A stretch of DNA of 64,000 nt from WHSW01 sp963821345 (GTDB lineage Bacteria; Actinomycetota; Thermoleophilia; Solirubrobacterales; 70-9). The position numbers were made by a program, and so were the translations under genes. The stretch is taken from assembly GCA_963821345.1 (NCBI GenBank), contig CAWGDM010000012.1, positions 124,001 through 188,000 of the forward strand, written 5' to 3'. Of this stretch, positions 1 to 9,600 are shown piece after piece. How positions within the stretch are numbered: the first letter of the stretch is position 1; each line of letters begins with the position of its first letter. The notes beneath the pieces are model-generated. The model saw only the letters and a list, made by a program, of their open reading frames with translations. It searched no databases and was not told where the DNA came from.

Positions 1-1022
1 CCGAATCCGCCACCCTTCAGCGAGCCGCCGAGGATCGCGTGCACACCGCCCTCGAACGAGGTCAGCGCGGCGGCGGCGGCGGCGACGTTGGTCGCCTTCG
101 AGTCGTTGACGAAGCTCGTACCGCCGATCTCGGCGACCCGCTCGAGCCGATGCGGGACGCCGGGGAAGTCGGCCAGGGCCGCGGCGATCGCCTCCTCGGC
201 GATCCCCAGCTCCCCGGCGGCGACCGCGGCGGCGGCGGCGTTGGCGGCGTTGTGGGGCCCCGGAAGCGAGAACCGGAACTCACCGACGTGGGCCGAACTG
301 TCGATCTTGCGCCCGCCGCCCGGGATCTCGACCCCGCGAAGCCCCGGGTCGGCGCCGTTGTAGACCGCGAGATCGCCGTCGACCTGGTTGGCGAAAACTC
401 TCAGCTTCGCCGCGCGGTAGCGGTCGAGGTCTCCGTGGCGGTCGAGGTGGTCGGACGCCACGTTGAGCAGCAGCGCGCACTCGGGTGCGAACCGGTCGGC
501 GTCCTCGAGCTGGAAGCTCGAGGCCTCACAGACGACCGTCGCCCCGGGCTCGACCTCGCCGACCAGCGAGGCGAGCGGGCGGCCGACGTTGCCCGCGACC
601 GCGACCGGCTCGCCGGCCGTTCGCCAGACGTGGCCGAGCAGCTCAGCCACCGTGGTCTTGCCGTTGGTGCCGGTGACCGCGCAGAAGCGGTTCGGCAGCA
701 GCCTCCAGGAGAGCTCGAGCTCCCCGATCACCGTCAACCCGCGCTCGCGCGCGGCGGCGATCGCCGGGGCCTGCGCCGGGACCCCGGGGCTCTTGACCAC
801 GCAGTTCGCCCGCGCGACGCTCTCGACTCCGTCCACATCCAGGTTCACTTCGACGCCCGCCCCCCGCAGCCCTGCCGCGCCCTCTGGCGATCCGGAGTCG
901 ACGCCGAGCACCGACTCGCCGCGCTCGGCCAGCAGCCGCGCGGCCGCCTGGCCCGAGCGGGCAAGCCCGACGACCAGGTAGGGGCCCTCGGGCAGCGGCG
1001 GTCGTGGCCTCTGGGCGGGCAT
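1..1022 (-). CDS. murD: UDP-N-acetylmuramoyl-L-alanine--D-glutamate ligase, C-terminus cut by window edge
   Basis: Cytoplasmic Mur ligase that adds D-Glu to UDP-MurNAc-L-Ala in peptidoglycan precursor synthesis. Reading the minus strand from the ATG at 1022 gives an N-terminal Rossmann region, the ATP-binding loop GTNGKTT at about residues 118-124, and the Mur-ligase signature SDHLDRH some 100 residues later. About 340 of the usual ~450 residues are present; the C-terminal domain lies beyond position 1. It continues the minus-strand dcw order after mraY, but two plus-strand genes separate it from mraY, so it probably needs its own promoter. The Mur-ligase assignment is firm. MurD rather than MurC is supported by the motif context and by its place after mraY. 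Confidence 0.93.
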   Translation of the reverse strand, partial: MPAQRPRPPLPEGPYLVVGLARSGQAAARLLAERGESVLGVDSGSPEGAAGLRGAGVEVNLDVDGVESVARANCVVKSPGVPAQAPAIAAARERGLTVIGELELSWRLLPNRFCAVTGTNGKTTVAELLGHVWRTAGEPVAVAGNVGRPLASLVGEVEPGATVVCEASSFQLEDADRFAPECALLLNVASDHLDRHGDLDRYRAAKLRVFANQVDGDLAVYNGADPGLRGVEIPGGGRKIDSSAHVGEFRFSLPGPHNAANAAAAAVAAGELGIAEEAIAAALADFPGVPHRLERVAEIGGTSFVNDSKATNVAAAAAALTSFEGGVHAILGGSLKGGGF

Positions 1023-1065
1023 GCAGGTAGTTTCGCCCCGCCCGTCCCCGCTACCTTCCCCGGGG

Positions 1066-1500
1066 ATGACCGAGCACGACGACTCGAAGCTCAAGCGTGC
1101 CTCCGGCAGGACCGCCCGCTTCTTCGTCGAGATCGCCGCCGCGGTCCTGATCGGCGCCGGGGTACCGCTGCTGTGGATCTGGATCGGCTCGCTGATTCAG
1201 AGTTCGCGCGGCGCCCAGCACGTCGAGGGCTCGACCGCGGCGATCATCTTCGTCGGCATCCTCGCCACCTACGTGATCGTGCTGATGGTCGCCGGGGCGA
1301 TCCAGGCGCGCGGCGAGGCCGACGAGGAGCGGGCACCGGTCCGCTACCCGTGGAACCGCAGCATGCGCGACGAGCCCTACCGGCCCGGGAGCCAGAAGCT
1401 CTCGCCGGTCGAGGCGGTCTTCGTCGGCACCGCGATCGTCGCCTCGATCGGGATGCTGATCTGGTTCTTCGCCTTCGCCGGCAGCCCGTTACCGACCTAG
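1066..1500 (+). CDS. Small membrane protein of unknown function
   Basis: Encodes 144 residues. I see a hydrophilic N-terminus, a hydrophobic segment at about residues 18-40 (AAAVLIGAGVPLLWIWIGSL), a second at about 55-75, a charged loop with many Arg and Glu, and a last one near the C-terminus. This suggests three membrane helices with short soluble ends. I do not recognise the family. The ATG at 1066 is preferred over an in-frame ATG at 1021 because a TACCTT box ends 8 bases upstream, matching the apparent leaderless pattern of this genome. It is divergent from murD and is followed 12 bases later by an SRPBCC gene, with which it may be cotranscribed. Confidence 0.7.
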   Translation: MTEHDDSKLKRASGRTARFFVEIAAAVLIGAGVPLLWIWIGSLIQSSRGAQHVEGSTAAIIFVGILATYVIVLMVAGAIQARGEADEERAPVRYPWNRSMRDEPYRPGSQKLSPVEAVFVGTAIVASIGMLIWFFAFAGSPLPT

Positions 1501-1512
1501 GGCCGGCCGGGC

Positions 1513-1908
1513 GTGTTCGAGGCCTCCGCGAGCCGCGGCAGCAGCGACCCCGCGAGCGCGGTCTGGGCGCGGTGGGCGCGGCCGGACCGCTGGCCGGAAT
1601 GGGACGCGCGAGTGACGGGCGCCGAGGCCGACGACGAGCTCGCGGAGGGGGTCGAGGTGCGGGTCAAGCTCCGCAAGGGGGGCACGGTCCGCCAGCGCGT
1701 GACCGAGATCGAGCCCGGCCGCCGGCTGGTCACCGAATACCCGTTGCCCGGCGCCCGCGTCGGCCACGACCATCTGGTCGAGCCCCGCGGCGCCGGCAGC
1801 ACGGTCACCCACCGCCTCTACGTCGACGGCCCGCTGGGCGCCCTCTGGTCGGTGATGCTCGGCCGGCGACGGCTGCGCGAGACCGTCGCCGGCTTCACGG
1901 ACGCCTAG
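1513..1908 (+). CDS. SRPBCC (START/polyketide-cyclase-like) family protein
   Basis: Encodes 131 residues with the pattern of small SRPBCC ligand-binding proteins: an N-terminal strand, a P-x-x-WPEWD segment typical of the family (PDRWPEWDARV), strands with G-x-x-V-x-V-x-L, and a C-terminal helix (RRRLRETVAGF). SRPBCC proteins form a helix-grip fold around a hydrophobic cavity; the ligand cannot be read from sequence. GTG start. Its TAG stop interlocks with the TAG stop of mraY on the other strand (shared CTAG), so the two genes converge with no room for a terminator. Confidence 0.75.
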   Translation: MFEASASRGSSDPASAVWARWARPDRWPEWDARVTGAEADDELAEGVEVRVKLRKGGTVRQRVTEIEPGRRLVTEYPLPGARVGHDHLVEPRGAGSTVTHRLYVDGPLGALWSVMLGRRRLRETVAGFTDA

Positions 1909-2927
1909 GAACCGATCGAGTTCTGGTAGAGGACGTAGCCGATCCCCGAGCAGACCGCGGCGATGATCCAGAAGCGGAGCATGATCTTGGTCTCCGACCA
2001 GGCGAGCAGCTCGAAATGGTGGTGGACCGGCGCCATCAGCAGGACGCGGCGGCGGAACATCTTGAAGCTGATCACCTGGACCGCGACCGACAGCGCCTCG
2101 ATCACGAAGATCCCACCGAGGATGATCAGCAGCAACTCGGTCTGGGTCATGACGGCGAAGGCGCCGATCGCCCCGCCCAGGCCCAGCGACCCGGTGTCGC
2201 CCATGAAGATCGACGCCGGGAAGGCGTTGAACCACAGGAATCCGATCGAGGCGCCGACGAAGCAGCCGGCGAGCAGCGCCAGGTCGGCCTGGCCGTTGGT
2301 GATCGTGATCGCCATGTAGGCGAGCAGGACGATCGCGCAGGAGCCCGCGGCGAGCCCGTCGAGCCCGTCGGTCAGGTTGACCGCGTTCGACGCTCCGGCG
2401 ATGACCAAGAAGACGAACAGCAGGTACGGAACCGGGCCGAGGTAGATCTGGGTGTCGAAGATCCGCGACTCGAGCACCGGGTCGAGCCCGAGCTCGTCGT
2501 AGGCGACCCACCAGAGCGCGAGCGCGATCGCGATCTGGCCGAGCAGCTTGTAGCGCGCCGAGAGCCCCAGCGAGCGCCGCTTGGTGATCTTGATGAAGTC
2601 GTCGGCGAAGCCGAGCGCCGCGCAACCGATCGCAACCCCGAAGACCGCGAGGCTGGCGGTGTCGCGCTTCGACAGCACCAGGTAAGGAACCGCGATCGCC
2701 AGGAACAGGATCAGGCCGCCCATCGTCGGCGTGCCCGCCTTCGCGTGGTGCTCCTGGGGCCCCTCCTCGCGGATCTGCTGACCGAACTCGCGCACGCGCA
2801 GGAACCCGATGAACTTCGGGCCGAGGAAGATCGTGATCAGCATCGCCGCCATCCCGGCGATCAGCACCTCGCCGCGGTCGATCGCCGTCGAGGCGATCTC
2901 GCCGATCTGGACCGTCGCCGCGGTCAA
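1905..2927 (-). CDS. mraY: Phospho-N-acetylmuramoyl-pentapeptide transferase
   Basis: Integral membrane enzyme that transfers phospho-MurNAc-pentapeptide to undecaprenyl phosphate to make lipid I. Encodes 340 residues with about ten hydrophobic segments. Family motifs are visible: AKAGTPTMGG near the N-terminus, NLTDGLDGLAAG (Mg2+-binding aspartates) and APVHHHFELL near the C-terminus. The start is a TTG whose last two bases and the following A form the TGA stop of murF (TTGA overlap), implying translational coupling. The next in-frame ATG would remove about 25 residues of the first membrane region. Confidence 0.95.
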   Translation of the reverse strand: MTAATVQIGEIASTAIDRGEVLIAGMAAMLITIFLGPKFIGFLRVREFGQQIREEGPQEHHAKAGTPTMGGLILFLAIAVPYLVLSKRDTASLAVFGVAIGCAALGFADDFIKITKRRSLGLSARYKLLGQIAIALALWWVAYDELGLDPVLESRIFDTQIYLGPVPYLLFVFLVIAGASNAVNLTDGLDGLAAGSCAIVLLAYMAITITNGQADLALLAGCFVGASIGFLWFNAFPASIFMGDTGSLGLGGAIGAFAVMTQTELLLIILGGIFVIEALSVAVQVISFKMFRRRVLLMAPVHHHFELLAWSETKIMLRFWIIAAVCSGIGYVLYQNSIGS

Positions 2928-4289
2928 CCCTCGTCCTTCGGCCCCAGGCGTGCCAGCAACGCGTCGGCGAAGCGCTCGAGCTGGACCGAGCGCGAGCCCT
3001 TGACCAGCACGGCGTCCCCGGGCCCGAGCATCCCGGCGACGACCTCGGCCGCTGCCTCGGGGTCGGGCGCCCACGTGCCGGCGCCGTAGTCGCGGCCCAG
3101 CTCGCCGACGGCGATCAGCTCGTCGACCCCGATCTGGAGCGCGTGGGCCGCCGCCGCGCGGTGGTAGTCGGGCCCGTCGGGGCCGAGCTCACCCATCCCG
3201 CCGAGCACCGCGATCCTCCGTCCGTCCGCCTCAAGCGACGCGAGGTTGTCGAGCGCCGCCTGCATCGAAATCGGGTTGGCGTTGTAGCAATCGTTGACCA
3301 GCACGGCGCCTGCGGGCAGGTTGATCAACTCGCCCCGCAGCCGCGAGAAGGATATGCCCGCAACCCGGGTCGCCATCGATTCGACCTCGACCCCGAGGGC
3401 GATCCCGATCGCCACCGCGCAGGCGCAGTTGAGCAGGTTGTAGGCCTCGGCGAACGCCAGCTCGAGGGTCGCCTCGCCGCCCGGGAAGGCGATCGTCGCC
3501 CGGGTGCCGGCGCCGGTCGGCGCGCTCTCGCGGACGAAGACGTCGCCGCCCGGTCCGAAGGTGATCGTCTCCAGCGTGTCGCCCAGGTGCGGTTCGAGCG
3601 CCTCGGCGTCGGCCGGGACCACGGCCCGGCCCCCTTCGCGCAGCCCCCCGAGGATCTCCGCCTTAGCCTCGGCGATCGCCTCGACGGTGCCGAGCAGCTC
3701 CAGGTGCACCGGCCCGACGTTGGTGATCGCGGCGACGTCGGGCTCGGCGATCTCGCAGAGCTCGGCGATCTGGCCGATCCCCCGCATCGCCATCTCCAAC
3801 ACCAAGGTCTCGGTCGCCGGCGAAGCCGAGAGGATCGTCAGCGGCAGGCCGATCTCGGTGTTGAAATTCTCGGGGCTGGCGTGCACCTGCCCGGGCAGCA
3901 AGGCCCTGGCGATGTCCTTGACCGAGGTCTTGCCGGTCGACCCGGTGATCCCGACCACCGCGCAGCCGAGCTCTCGGCGCCAGGCACGCGCCAGGCGCTG
4001 CAGCGCCGCCAGCGGCTCGGCTGCCGCGAACACCCACGCGTCATGGCCCGCGGCCGCGAGGGCCCGCGGCGCGGGCGGGCTCGACGACCGCTCCCCAGGC
4101 TCCGGCGCGCAACGCCGCCTCGGCGTGCTCGCCGCCGTCGGCGTGCTCGCCGCGCAGGCCGAAGAACAGATCCCCGGGCTCGACCCGGCGCGAGTCGATC
4201 ACCGCCCGCTCGGGGCGGGCGGCGGCTCCCTCGCCGGCGACCTCGCCCGCGATCGCTGCCGCGATCGCCTCGGGCGCCAGGTCGATCAA
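2924..4289 (-). CDS. murF: UDP-N-acetylmuramoyl-tripeptide--D-alanyl-D-alanine ligase (apparent +1 frameshift)
   Basis: Adds D-Ala-D-Ala to the UDP-MurNAc-tripeptide. The N-terminal domain (IDSRRVEPGDLFFGLRGEHA) reads in one frame from a TTG at 4289. The central ATPase domain (GITGSTGKTSVKDI) and C-terminal domain read in the next frame down to 2924. Removing one base somewhere in the GC-rich stretch at about 4058-4092 joins them into a normal 454-residue protein. The N-terminal frame alone would stop at 4041. The start overlaps the murE stop (TTGA), as at murF/mraY. A sequence error is likelier than a pseudogene, since murF is essential and both halves are well conserved. Confidence 0.9.
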
Positions 4290-5761
4290 TTGCTTGGCGT
4301 CGCGAGCACCAGCAGCTCCTCGCGGGCGACGTCGCGGTCGTCGAAGGGCAGCTTGCGCCCGTGCTCGAACTCCTGACCCTGCTCGTGCCCCTTGCCGGCG
4401 ATCACCACCGTGTCGGCCGCTCGCGCCTCGGCCAGCGCCAGCGCGATCGCCGTCCGGCGGTCGGGCTCGACCTCGATCCGCGACCCGCCCGCACCCATCC
4501 CGGCGCGGATCTCGGCGATGATCGCCTCCGGGTCCTCGGAGCGGGGGTTGTCCGAGGTGACCACGGCGATCTCGGCGAGCCGGTCGGCGATCTCGCCCAT
4601 CAGGGGCCGCTTGTCGCGGTCGCGGTCGCCGCCGCAGCCGAAGACGCAGATCAGGCGTCCGTCGGCGGCGGTGATCTGCCGGGCCGAGACGAGCACGTTC
4701 TCGAGCGAGTCGGGGGTGTGCGCGTAGTCGACCAGGACCGCGAAGCCCTGGCCCTCGTCGACCGGCTCGAAGCGGCCCGGGACGCGCTCGGCGTCGGCGA
4801 GCGCGGCGATCGCATCACCGAGGCCGACGCCCAGGGCCAGCGCGCAGGCAAGGGCGCAGAGCGCGTTCTCGACGTTGAAGCGGCCCGGAAGCGGCAGCTC
4901 GACCTCGGTCTCGCCGTCGGCCGTGGCGAGCCGGAAGCGCGAGCCGGCGGCGTCGAAGCGCAGGTCGAGCGCGCGCAGGTTGGCGCGCTCGTCGCCGGCG
5001 GCCGAGAAGCCGACCGCGTCGAACTCGGCCGCCAGCTTGTCGCCGTACGGATCGTCGAGGTTGACCACCAGCCGCTCGGCCCGCCCGCCCTCGAAAAGTC
5101 GCCGCTTGGCGAGGAAGTAGTCCTCCATGTCGGCGTGGAAGTCGAGGTGATCCTGGGTCAGGTTGGTGAACGCGCCGACCGCGAAGCGGATCCCGTCGAC
5201 GCGGTTGAGGCTGAGCGCGTGCGAGGAGACCTCCATCGCACAGGCCCGGTCGCCGGCGTCGACCATCCGCCGGAAGGTCGCCTGCAGCTCGATCGCCTCG
5301 GGCGTCGTCCGCTCGACCGGCTCCTCCACCCCGCCGACGACCCGTTTCACCGTCCCGAGCAGCCCGGACTGCACCCCGGCGCGCTCGAGGATGTGGCGGA
5401 TCAGGAAGGCCGTCGTCGTCTTGCCGTTGGTGCCGGTGATCCCGACCACGCCCAGCTCCGCCGTCGGGTCGCCGTAGAACCGCACCGCGGCGTGCGCCAT
5501 CGCCGCGCGGGCGTCGCCGACCACCGCCTGGACCACGAACGGTTCCAGCTCGAGCGCGCGCTCGACGACGACCGCGGTCGCCCCCGCCTGGACCGCGAGC
5601 GGCGCGAACGCGTGGCCGTCGGCCGTGAACCCGGGGATCGCGAAGAACAGCACCCCTGGCCCGGCCTGGCGGCTGTCGTAGGCGAGCCCGGAGATCTCGG
5701 TCTGCGAGTCGCCCCTGATCTCGACCACATCGGCGCCGGCGAGCAGCTCACGAAGCTCCAT
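4286..5761 (-). CDS. murE: UDP-N-acetylmuramoyl-L-alanyl-D-glutamate--2,6-diaminopimelate ligase
   Basis: Encodes a 491-residue Mur ligase adding the third stem-peptide residue. Visible features are the N-terminal MurE domain (ISGLAYDSRQAGPGVLFFA), the ATP loop GTNGKTTTAF, MEVSSHALSL, TQDHLDFH, and the substrate-specificity motif DNPRSEDP. The DNPR form is known from meso-diaminopimelate-adding MurE enzymes, so the wall is predicted to be of the meso-DAP type. The ATG at 5761 matches the family start; an upstream in-frame start would add 29 unrelated residues and run into ftsI. The operon order ftsI-murE-murF is conserved. Confidence 0.95.
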   Translation of the reverse strand: MELRELLAGADVVEIRGDSQTEISGLAYDSRQAGPGVLFFAIPGFTADGHAFAPLAVQAGATAVVVERALELEPFVVQAVVGDARAAMAHAAVRFYGDPTAELGVVGITGTNGKTTTAFLIRHILERAGVQSGLLGTVKRVVGGVEEPVERTTPEAIELQATFRRMVDAGDRACAMEVSSHALSLNRVDGIRFAVGAFTNLTQDHLDFHADMEDYFLAKRRLFEGGRAERLVVNLDDPYGDKLAAEFDAVGFSAAGDERANLRALDLRFDAAGSRFRLATADGETEVELPLPGRFNVENALCALACALALGVGLGDAIAALADAERVPGRFEPVDEGQGFAVLVDYAHTPDSLENVLVSARQITAADGRLICVFGCGGDRDRDKRPLMGEIADRLAEIAVVTSDNPRSEDPEAIIAEIRAGMGAGGSRIEVEPDRRTAIALALAEARAADTVVIAGKGHEQGQEFEHGRKLPFDDRDVAREELLVLATPSN

Positions 5762-5798
5762 CGGACGCGATTCTAGGAACCGCGCCCGCGGAGCAGGC

Positions 5799-7461
5799 CT
5801 ACTGCTGGGGGATCCGCAGGTAGGGGAGCGCAAACTTGGCGATCTCACCGAACGCCGGCGCGGCGACGGTGCCGCCGTAATAGTTGCCGCCCTTCGGGTT
5901 GTCGACCACGACCGCGACCAGCAAGCGCGGGTCCTGGGCGGGCGCGAAGCCGACGAACGAGGCGACGAACTCGGTCTCCGAATAGGTGCCCGTATCGGGG
6001 TCGACCTTCTGCGCGGTGCCGGTCTTGCCGGCGAGCGTGTACCCGGGCACGCTGACCTCCTCCGCGGTGCCGCCGGGCGCCAGGACGCCCTCGAGCATCT
6101 CGCGGATCTCGGCCGAGTCCTTGCTGCTGATCACCCGGTGACCGGGGTCCGGGGCGACCGGCTTGCCGTCCTCGGCGAGCAGCAGCTGCGGCCGGCGAAG
6201 GACGCCGCCGTCGGCGATCGCCGAGTACGCGGCCGCCATCTGCATCGGGGTCACCGACAGGCCCTGGCCGATCGGCAGGTTGCCCATCGTCGAGCCCGAG
6301 TAATCATCGAGCGGGATCACGATCCCCTGCTCCTCGCCCGGGAACTGGACCCCGGTCGGCTTGCCGAAGCCGAACCGATGGATCCAGTGGTCGAAGTCGT
6401 GGGCGCCGAGCTCGAGCCCGATCTTGACCGCGCCGACGTTCGAGGAGTACTTGAGGATGTCGGAGACCGAGAGACTGCCGTAGCCGACCCCGTGCGACTC
6501 CTCGATCACCCGGTCGGCGACCTGGATCGTCGGCGGCAGCTCGAACGTCGTCGCCGGCGTCACCAGCCCCTCCTCGAGCGCACCGGCGACCGTGAACGCC
6601 TTGAAGGTCGAGCCGGGCTCGTAGGTGAACCCGGTCGCCATGTTCCCGAGCGCGTCCGGATCCGCGTCCCCCGGGTCGGCCGGGTCGACGCCGGGCCAAT
6701 TCGCCATCGCCAGGACCTCGGAGGTGCGCGGGTCCATGACGATCGCCGTGGCGCCGTCGGGGCTGAAGGTGGTGCCGACCCCCTGCAGGACCTCCTCGGT
6801 CTTCGCCTGCAGGTTCGCGTCCAGGGTCAGCTTCAGGTCGGCCCCGGTCCGGGCGGCGTCGACCGTGTCGCGCTCGAGCTCGTCGCCGAGCGCGTCGCGG
6901 GTCACCTGGCGCTCGCCGTCGCTGCCGTGCAGGAGCTGGTCCTCCGAGGCCTCGAGCCCGGTCAGGCCCTGGTTGTCGAGCCCGACGGTGCCGATCACCT
7001 GGCCGGCGAGCTCGCCCTGCGGATAGATCCGGCGGCTGTCGGGAAGCATCCCGATCCCCGGCAGGTCGAGCTGCTTGACCTTCTCGGCGTCACCGAGGTC
7101 GACCTTGCGGGCGACGTAGGAGAACCCGGAGGCGGCGGTGATCGCCTTGAGCACGTCGTCCTGGTCGAGGCCGAGCGCCTTGGCGAGCTTGTGCGCGGTC
7201 GCCGGGGGGTCCTCGACCTGGTACGGGGTCGCGATAGACCGTCGCCGCGTCCTCGGAGACCGCCAGTTCGCGACCCGCGCGGTCGTAGATCGTCCCCCGC
7301 GACCCGGGTACGTCGACCGACTCGATCTGCTGGTTCTGCGCCTCGGCGCTGAGCTGGCCGCCGTTGACGCCCTGGACCCACGCCGCGCGCAGGACGACGG
7401 ACGCGAGTAGGAGCACGAACACCGCGAACAACAGGCCGACGCGGCGATCGATCAGGTTCAC
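5799..7461 (-). CDS. ftsI: Class B penicillin-binding protein, septal transpeptidase (apparent +1 frameshift)
   Basis: Division-specific peptidoglycan transpeptidase. The membrane anchor (VGLLFAVFVLLLASVVLRA) and the class B N-terminal motif GSRGTIYDRAGRELAVS read from a GTG at 7461. After ...DAATVY the frame breaks at about 7234, where dropping one base (TATCGCGACC to TATGCGACC) restores ATPYQVEDPP and the rest. The penicillin-binding domain has all catalytic motifs: STFK, SSN and KTGTAQK. Repaired length is 553 residues, normal for the family. The GTG overlaps the TGA of the preceding ftsL-like gene (GTGA). Confidence 0.92.
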
Positions 7462-8136
7462 GGGGCGCCCACGGCCCCGCCGCTGGCCGGCGCCGTGGTC
7501 GCCGGCGGGGCGGTCGTCTCCGAGACCGGAGCCGTCGCCACCGGGGCGCTCGCGACCGTCGCCGGGTCGGTGACCGGTGCCGTGGTCAAGGTGGTGTCGA
7601 CCGGCGGCCGCCGCGACCGTCGTCGTGGTCGCGGTTGTGTCGATCGGCGCAATCGCGGCGCTCGAGACGCCGGCGACCAGGTCGCCGTTTCGCAGCCGCT
7701 CCGCCGCGTGCTCGGCGTCGCTGGGGGAGCTGCGCAGGTAGCGGAATGAACCCGCGCCCGGCATCACCAACGCGAGCCTCGCGGCCACCCTCTGAATCTC
7801 GGAGTTGGTCAGCTTGCCGGCGATCTCGGCGCGCAGGGCGGAGTTCTGGCGCTTGAGCGCGTCCGCTGCCTGGCCCGCGTTGCTCGACGAGGCGCTGAAG
7901 CTGAGCGCCATCACGTTGAGGCCGACGATCCCGACCAGCAACGTGCCGACCAGCCCGATCCACAGGCGACCGCGGGTGAGCCACACGAACAGGCCCGAGT
8001 CGGCCACCCCGCCGACCGCGCCGGCGGCGGCGGTCACCGGGACGAAGCCCGGGCGGGCCTGGCCGCTGCGGCGGCGCTTCGTCGCTGCCGCGCGTCGGGT
8101 CGCTGTCGCTCGCCTCGCTGTCGCCGTCGCCGCCAT
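7458..8136 (-). CDS. ftsL: FtsL-like division protein with Thr/Ala/Pro-rich tail (apparent +1 frameshift)
   Basis: A bitopic protein in the ftsL position between rsmH and ftsI. It has a basic cytoplasmic N-terminus (about 55 residues, Arg/Ala/Thr rich), one membrane helix (IGLVGTLLVGIVGLNVMAL), then a heptad-like region (ADALKRQNSALRAEIAGKL), the hallmark of FtsL/FtsB divisome proteins. The C-terminal low-complexity tail (TTLTTAPVTDPATVASAPV) lies one frame over. Removing one base at about 7597-7610 joins the parts into 225 residues ending at 7458. The long Thr/Ala/Pro extracytoplasmic tail is larger than in classical FtsL. The assignment rests on topology and synteny because FtsL sequences diverge strongly. 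Confidence 0.75.
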
Positions 8137-8139
8137 CGG

Positions 8140-9132
8140 TTACCTGCGCGGGGATTCGTCGGCTGTGCGGGGACTTCCTGCGTCGCGAAGCTTTCGCGCC
8201 ACCCGCAGGCGGGCCGATCGCGAGCGCGGATTGCGCTCGATCTCATCCTCGGACGGCTTCACCGCGCGGCGAGCGACCAGCTCGGCCTCGGGCTCGTGAC
8301 CGCAGACGCAGACCGGCAGCTCGGGAGGGCAGATGCAGCCCCGGGCGCGGTCGGCGAAGAAGCGCTTCACCCGCCGGTCCTCGAGCGAGTGGAAGGCGAT
8401 CGCGCCCAACCGGCCGCCGGTCGCAAGCAGCTCCCAGGCGGAGGTGAGCCCGCGGTCGAGCGACTCGAGCTCGCCGTTGACGGCGATCCGGATCGCCTGG
8501 AAGCTGCGCTTGGCGGGGTGTCCGCGGCCGAACCGGTAGGCGGGCGGAACCGCGGCACGGATCGCGTCGGCCAGCTCCGAGGTCGTGGTCAGCGGGCGGC
8601 GGCGGGCGATCTCGGCGGCGATCGAACGCGCGTAGCGCTCCTCGCCGAACTCCCGCAGGATGCCCTCCAGACGCTGCGCCGGCCACTCGTTGACGACCTC
8701 GAGCGCGCTCAGCTCCTGGCCCGGGTCCATGCGCATGTCGAGCGGCGCGTCGTAGGAGTAGGAGAAGCCGCGCTCCCAGTTGTCGAGCTGCATCGAGGAG
8801 ATCCCGAGGTCCATCAGCACGATCCCCGCACGCACCCCCTCGGCGGCGAGCCGCCCGAGGGCCTCGGCGAAGTCGCCGGGCACGAAGCGCGCTTCGCAAA
8901 TACCTTCGAGCTCCGGCTCAAGCTCGGCGAAGCGCTCGGCCGCCGCCGGGTCGCGGTCGATCGCGATCAGGGTCCCGGTCGGCCCGATCCGCTCGGCCGC
9001 CAGGCGCGCGTGGCCGCCCCCGCCGAAGGTGCAGTCGACGACCAGGTCGCCCGGCTCGGGATCGACCAACGCGATCAGCTCCGGGGCGAGGACTGGGACG
9101 TGCTCGGCGGGCATGTAGGTGAGTGTGGCCAT
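8140..9132 (-). CDS. rsmH: 16S rRNA (cytosine(1402)-N(4))-methyltransferase
   Basis: S-adenosylmethionine-dependent methyltransferase acting on 16S rRNA C1402 in the P site. Encodes 330 residues. The N-terminal substrate motif EHVPVLAPEL, the SAM-binding loop VVDCTFGGGGHA, IAIDRDPAA, LMDLGISSMQLD and the C-terminal FHSLEDRRVKRFF are all diagnostic. ATG start at 9132, 5 bases after the mraZ stop. An internal ATG just before EHVPVL is an alternative start. Second gene of the dcw operon, as in most bacteria. Confidence 0.96.
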   Translation of the reverse strand: MATLTYMPAEHVPVLAPELIALVDPEPGDLVVDCTFGGGGHARLAAERIGPTGTLIAIDRDPAAAERFAELEPELEGICEARFVPGDFAEALGRLAAEGVRAGIVLMDLGISSMQLDNWERGFSYSYDAPLDMRMDPGQELSALEVVNEWPAQRLEGILREFGEERYARSIAAEIARRRPLTTTSELADAIRAAVPPAYRFGRGHPAKRSFQAIRIAVNGELESLDRGLTSAWELLATGGRLGAIAFHSLEDRRVKRFFADRARGCICPPELPVCVCGHEPEAELVARRAVKPSEDEIERNPRSRSARLRVARKLRDAGSPRTADESPRR

Positions 9133-9137
9133 CCGGA

Positions 9138-9572
9138 CTACGCCGAGAGCTCCTCGGCGAGCTCGTCGGCCTGGCGGTCGAGGTCTGCGTAGTGCTCCGC
9201 CCAGCGCTCGGGGTTCCAGAGCTCGATGTGGTCGCCGACACCGACCACCATGCAGGGGCCCTCGAGGCCGGCGTGTTCGATCAGGTGGCGCGCCAGCCGC
9301 ACCCGGCCCGCGGAGTCGAGCGATTCGTCGGAGGCCGAGGCGTTGAAGCGCCGGTACATCATCCGGCCCTTGCGCCCGAGCCGGTTGAGGTCGGCGAGGA
9401 AGCGCTCGGTCCAGTCGTCATAACCCTGCGGCGAGAAGACCTCGACGCAGGGGTCGAGCCCGGCGACGAGAACGACACCGTCTGCGAGCGGCCCGCGCCA
9501 GCGGGCCGGGACCGTGAGGCGGTCCTTGGCGTCGAGAGAGTGTTCGTACTGCCCGCGGAAGGCTGGAGACAT
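9138..9572 (-). CDS. mraZ: MraZ, transcriptional regulator of the dcw cluster
   Basis: Encodes 144 residues with the tandem SpoVT/AbrB-like halves of MraZ: FRGQYEHSLDAKDRLTVPARWR at the N-terminus and SLDSAGRVRLARHLIEHAGL in the second half, both with the conserved D-x-x-x-R pattern. MraZ binds repeated GTGGG-like boxes upstream of its own gene and represses the dcw operon in the species studied. Such boxes occur here about 90 bases upstream, inside the predicted promoter. First gene of the operon. No strong Shine-Dalgarno sequence precedes the ATG. Confidence 0.96.
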   Translation of the reverse strand: MSPAFRGQYEHSLDAKDRLTVPARWRGPLADGVVLVAGLDPCVEVFSPQGYDDWTERFLADLNRLGRKGRMMYRRFNASASDESLDSAGRVRLARHLIEHAGLEGPCMVVGVGDHIELWNPERWAEHYADLDRQADELAEELSA

Positions 9573-9600
9573 GAGGCGGAGCGCGAAGAGAAAGAATTTG

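Noticed and set aside
39..3089. A 1016-codon plus-strand open frame across murD, mraY and murF
   Set aside because: Low-complexity Arg/Ala/Asp/Val translation typical of the antisense of GC-rich genes. The minus strand carries recognisable Mur enzymes throughout.
2924..4289. Two separate genes, a small N-terminal MurF domain and a start-truncated ligase
   Set aside because: Both parts are adjacent and collinear, and a one-base correction yields one normal murF.
3143..5776. An 877-codon plus-strand open frame
   Set aside because: It is antisense to murF and murE, with the repetitive Arg/Gly/Asp pattern of a shadow frame and no family motif.
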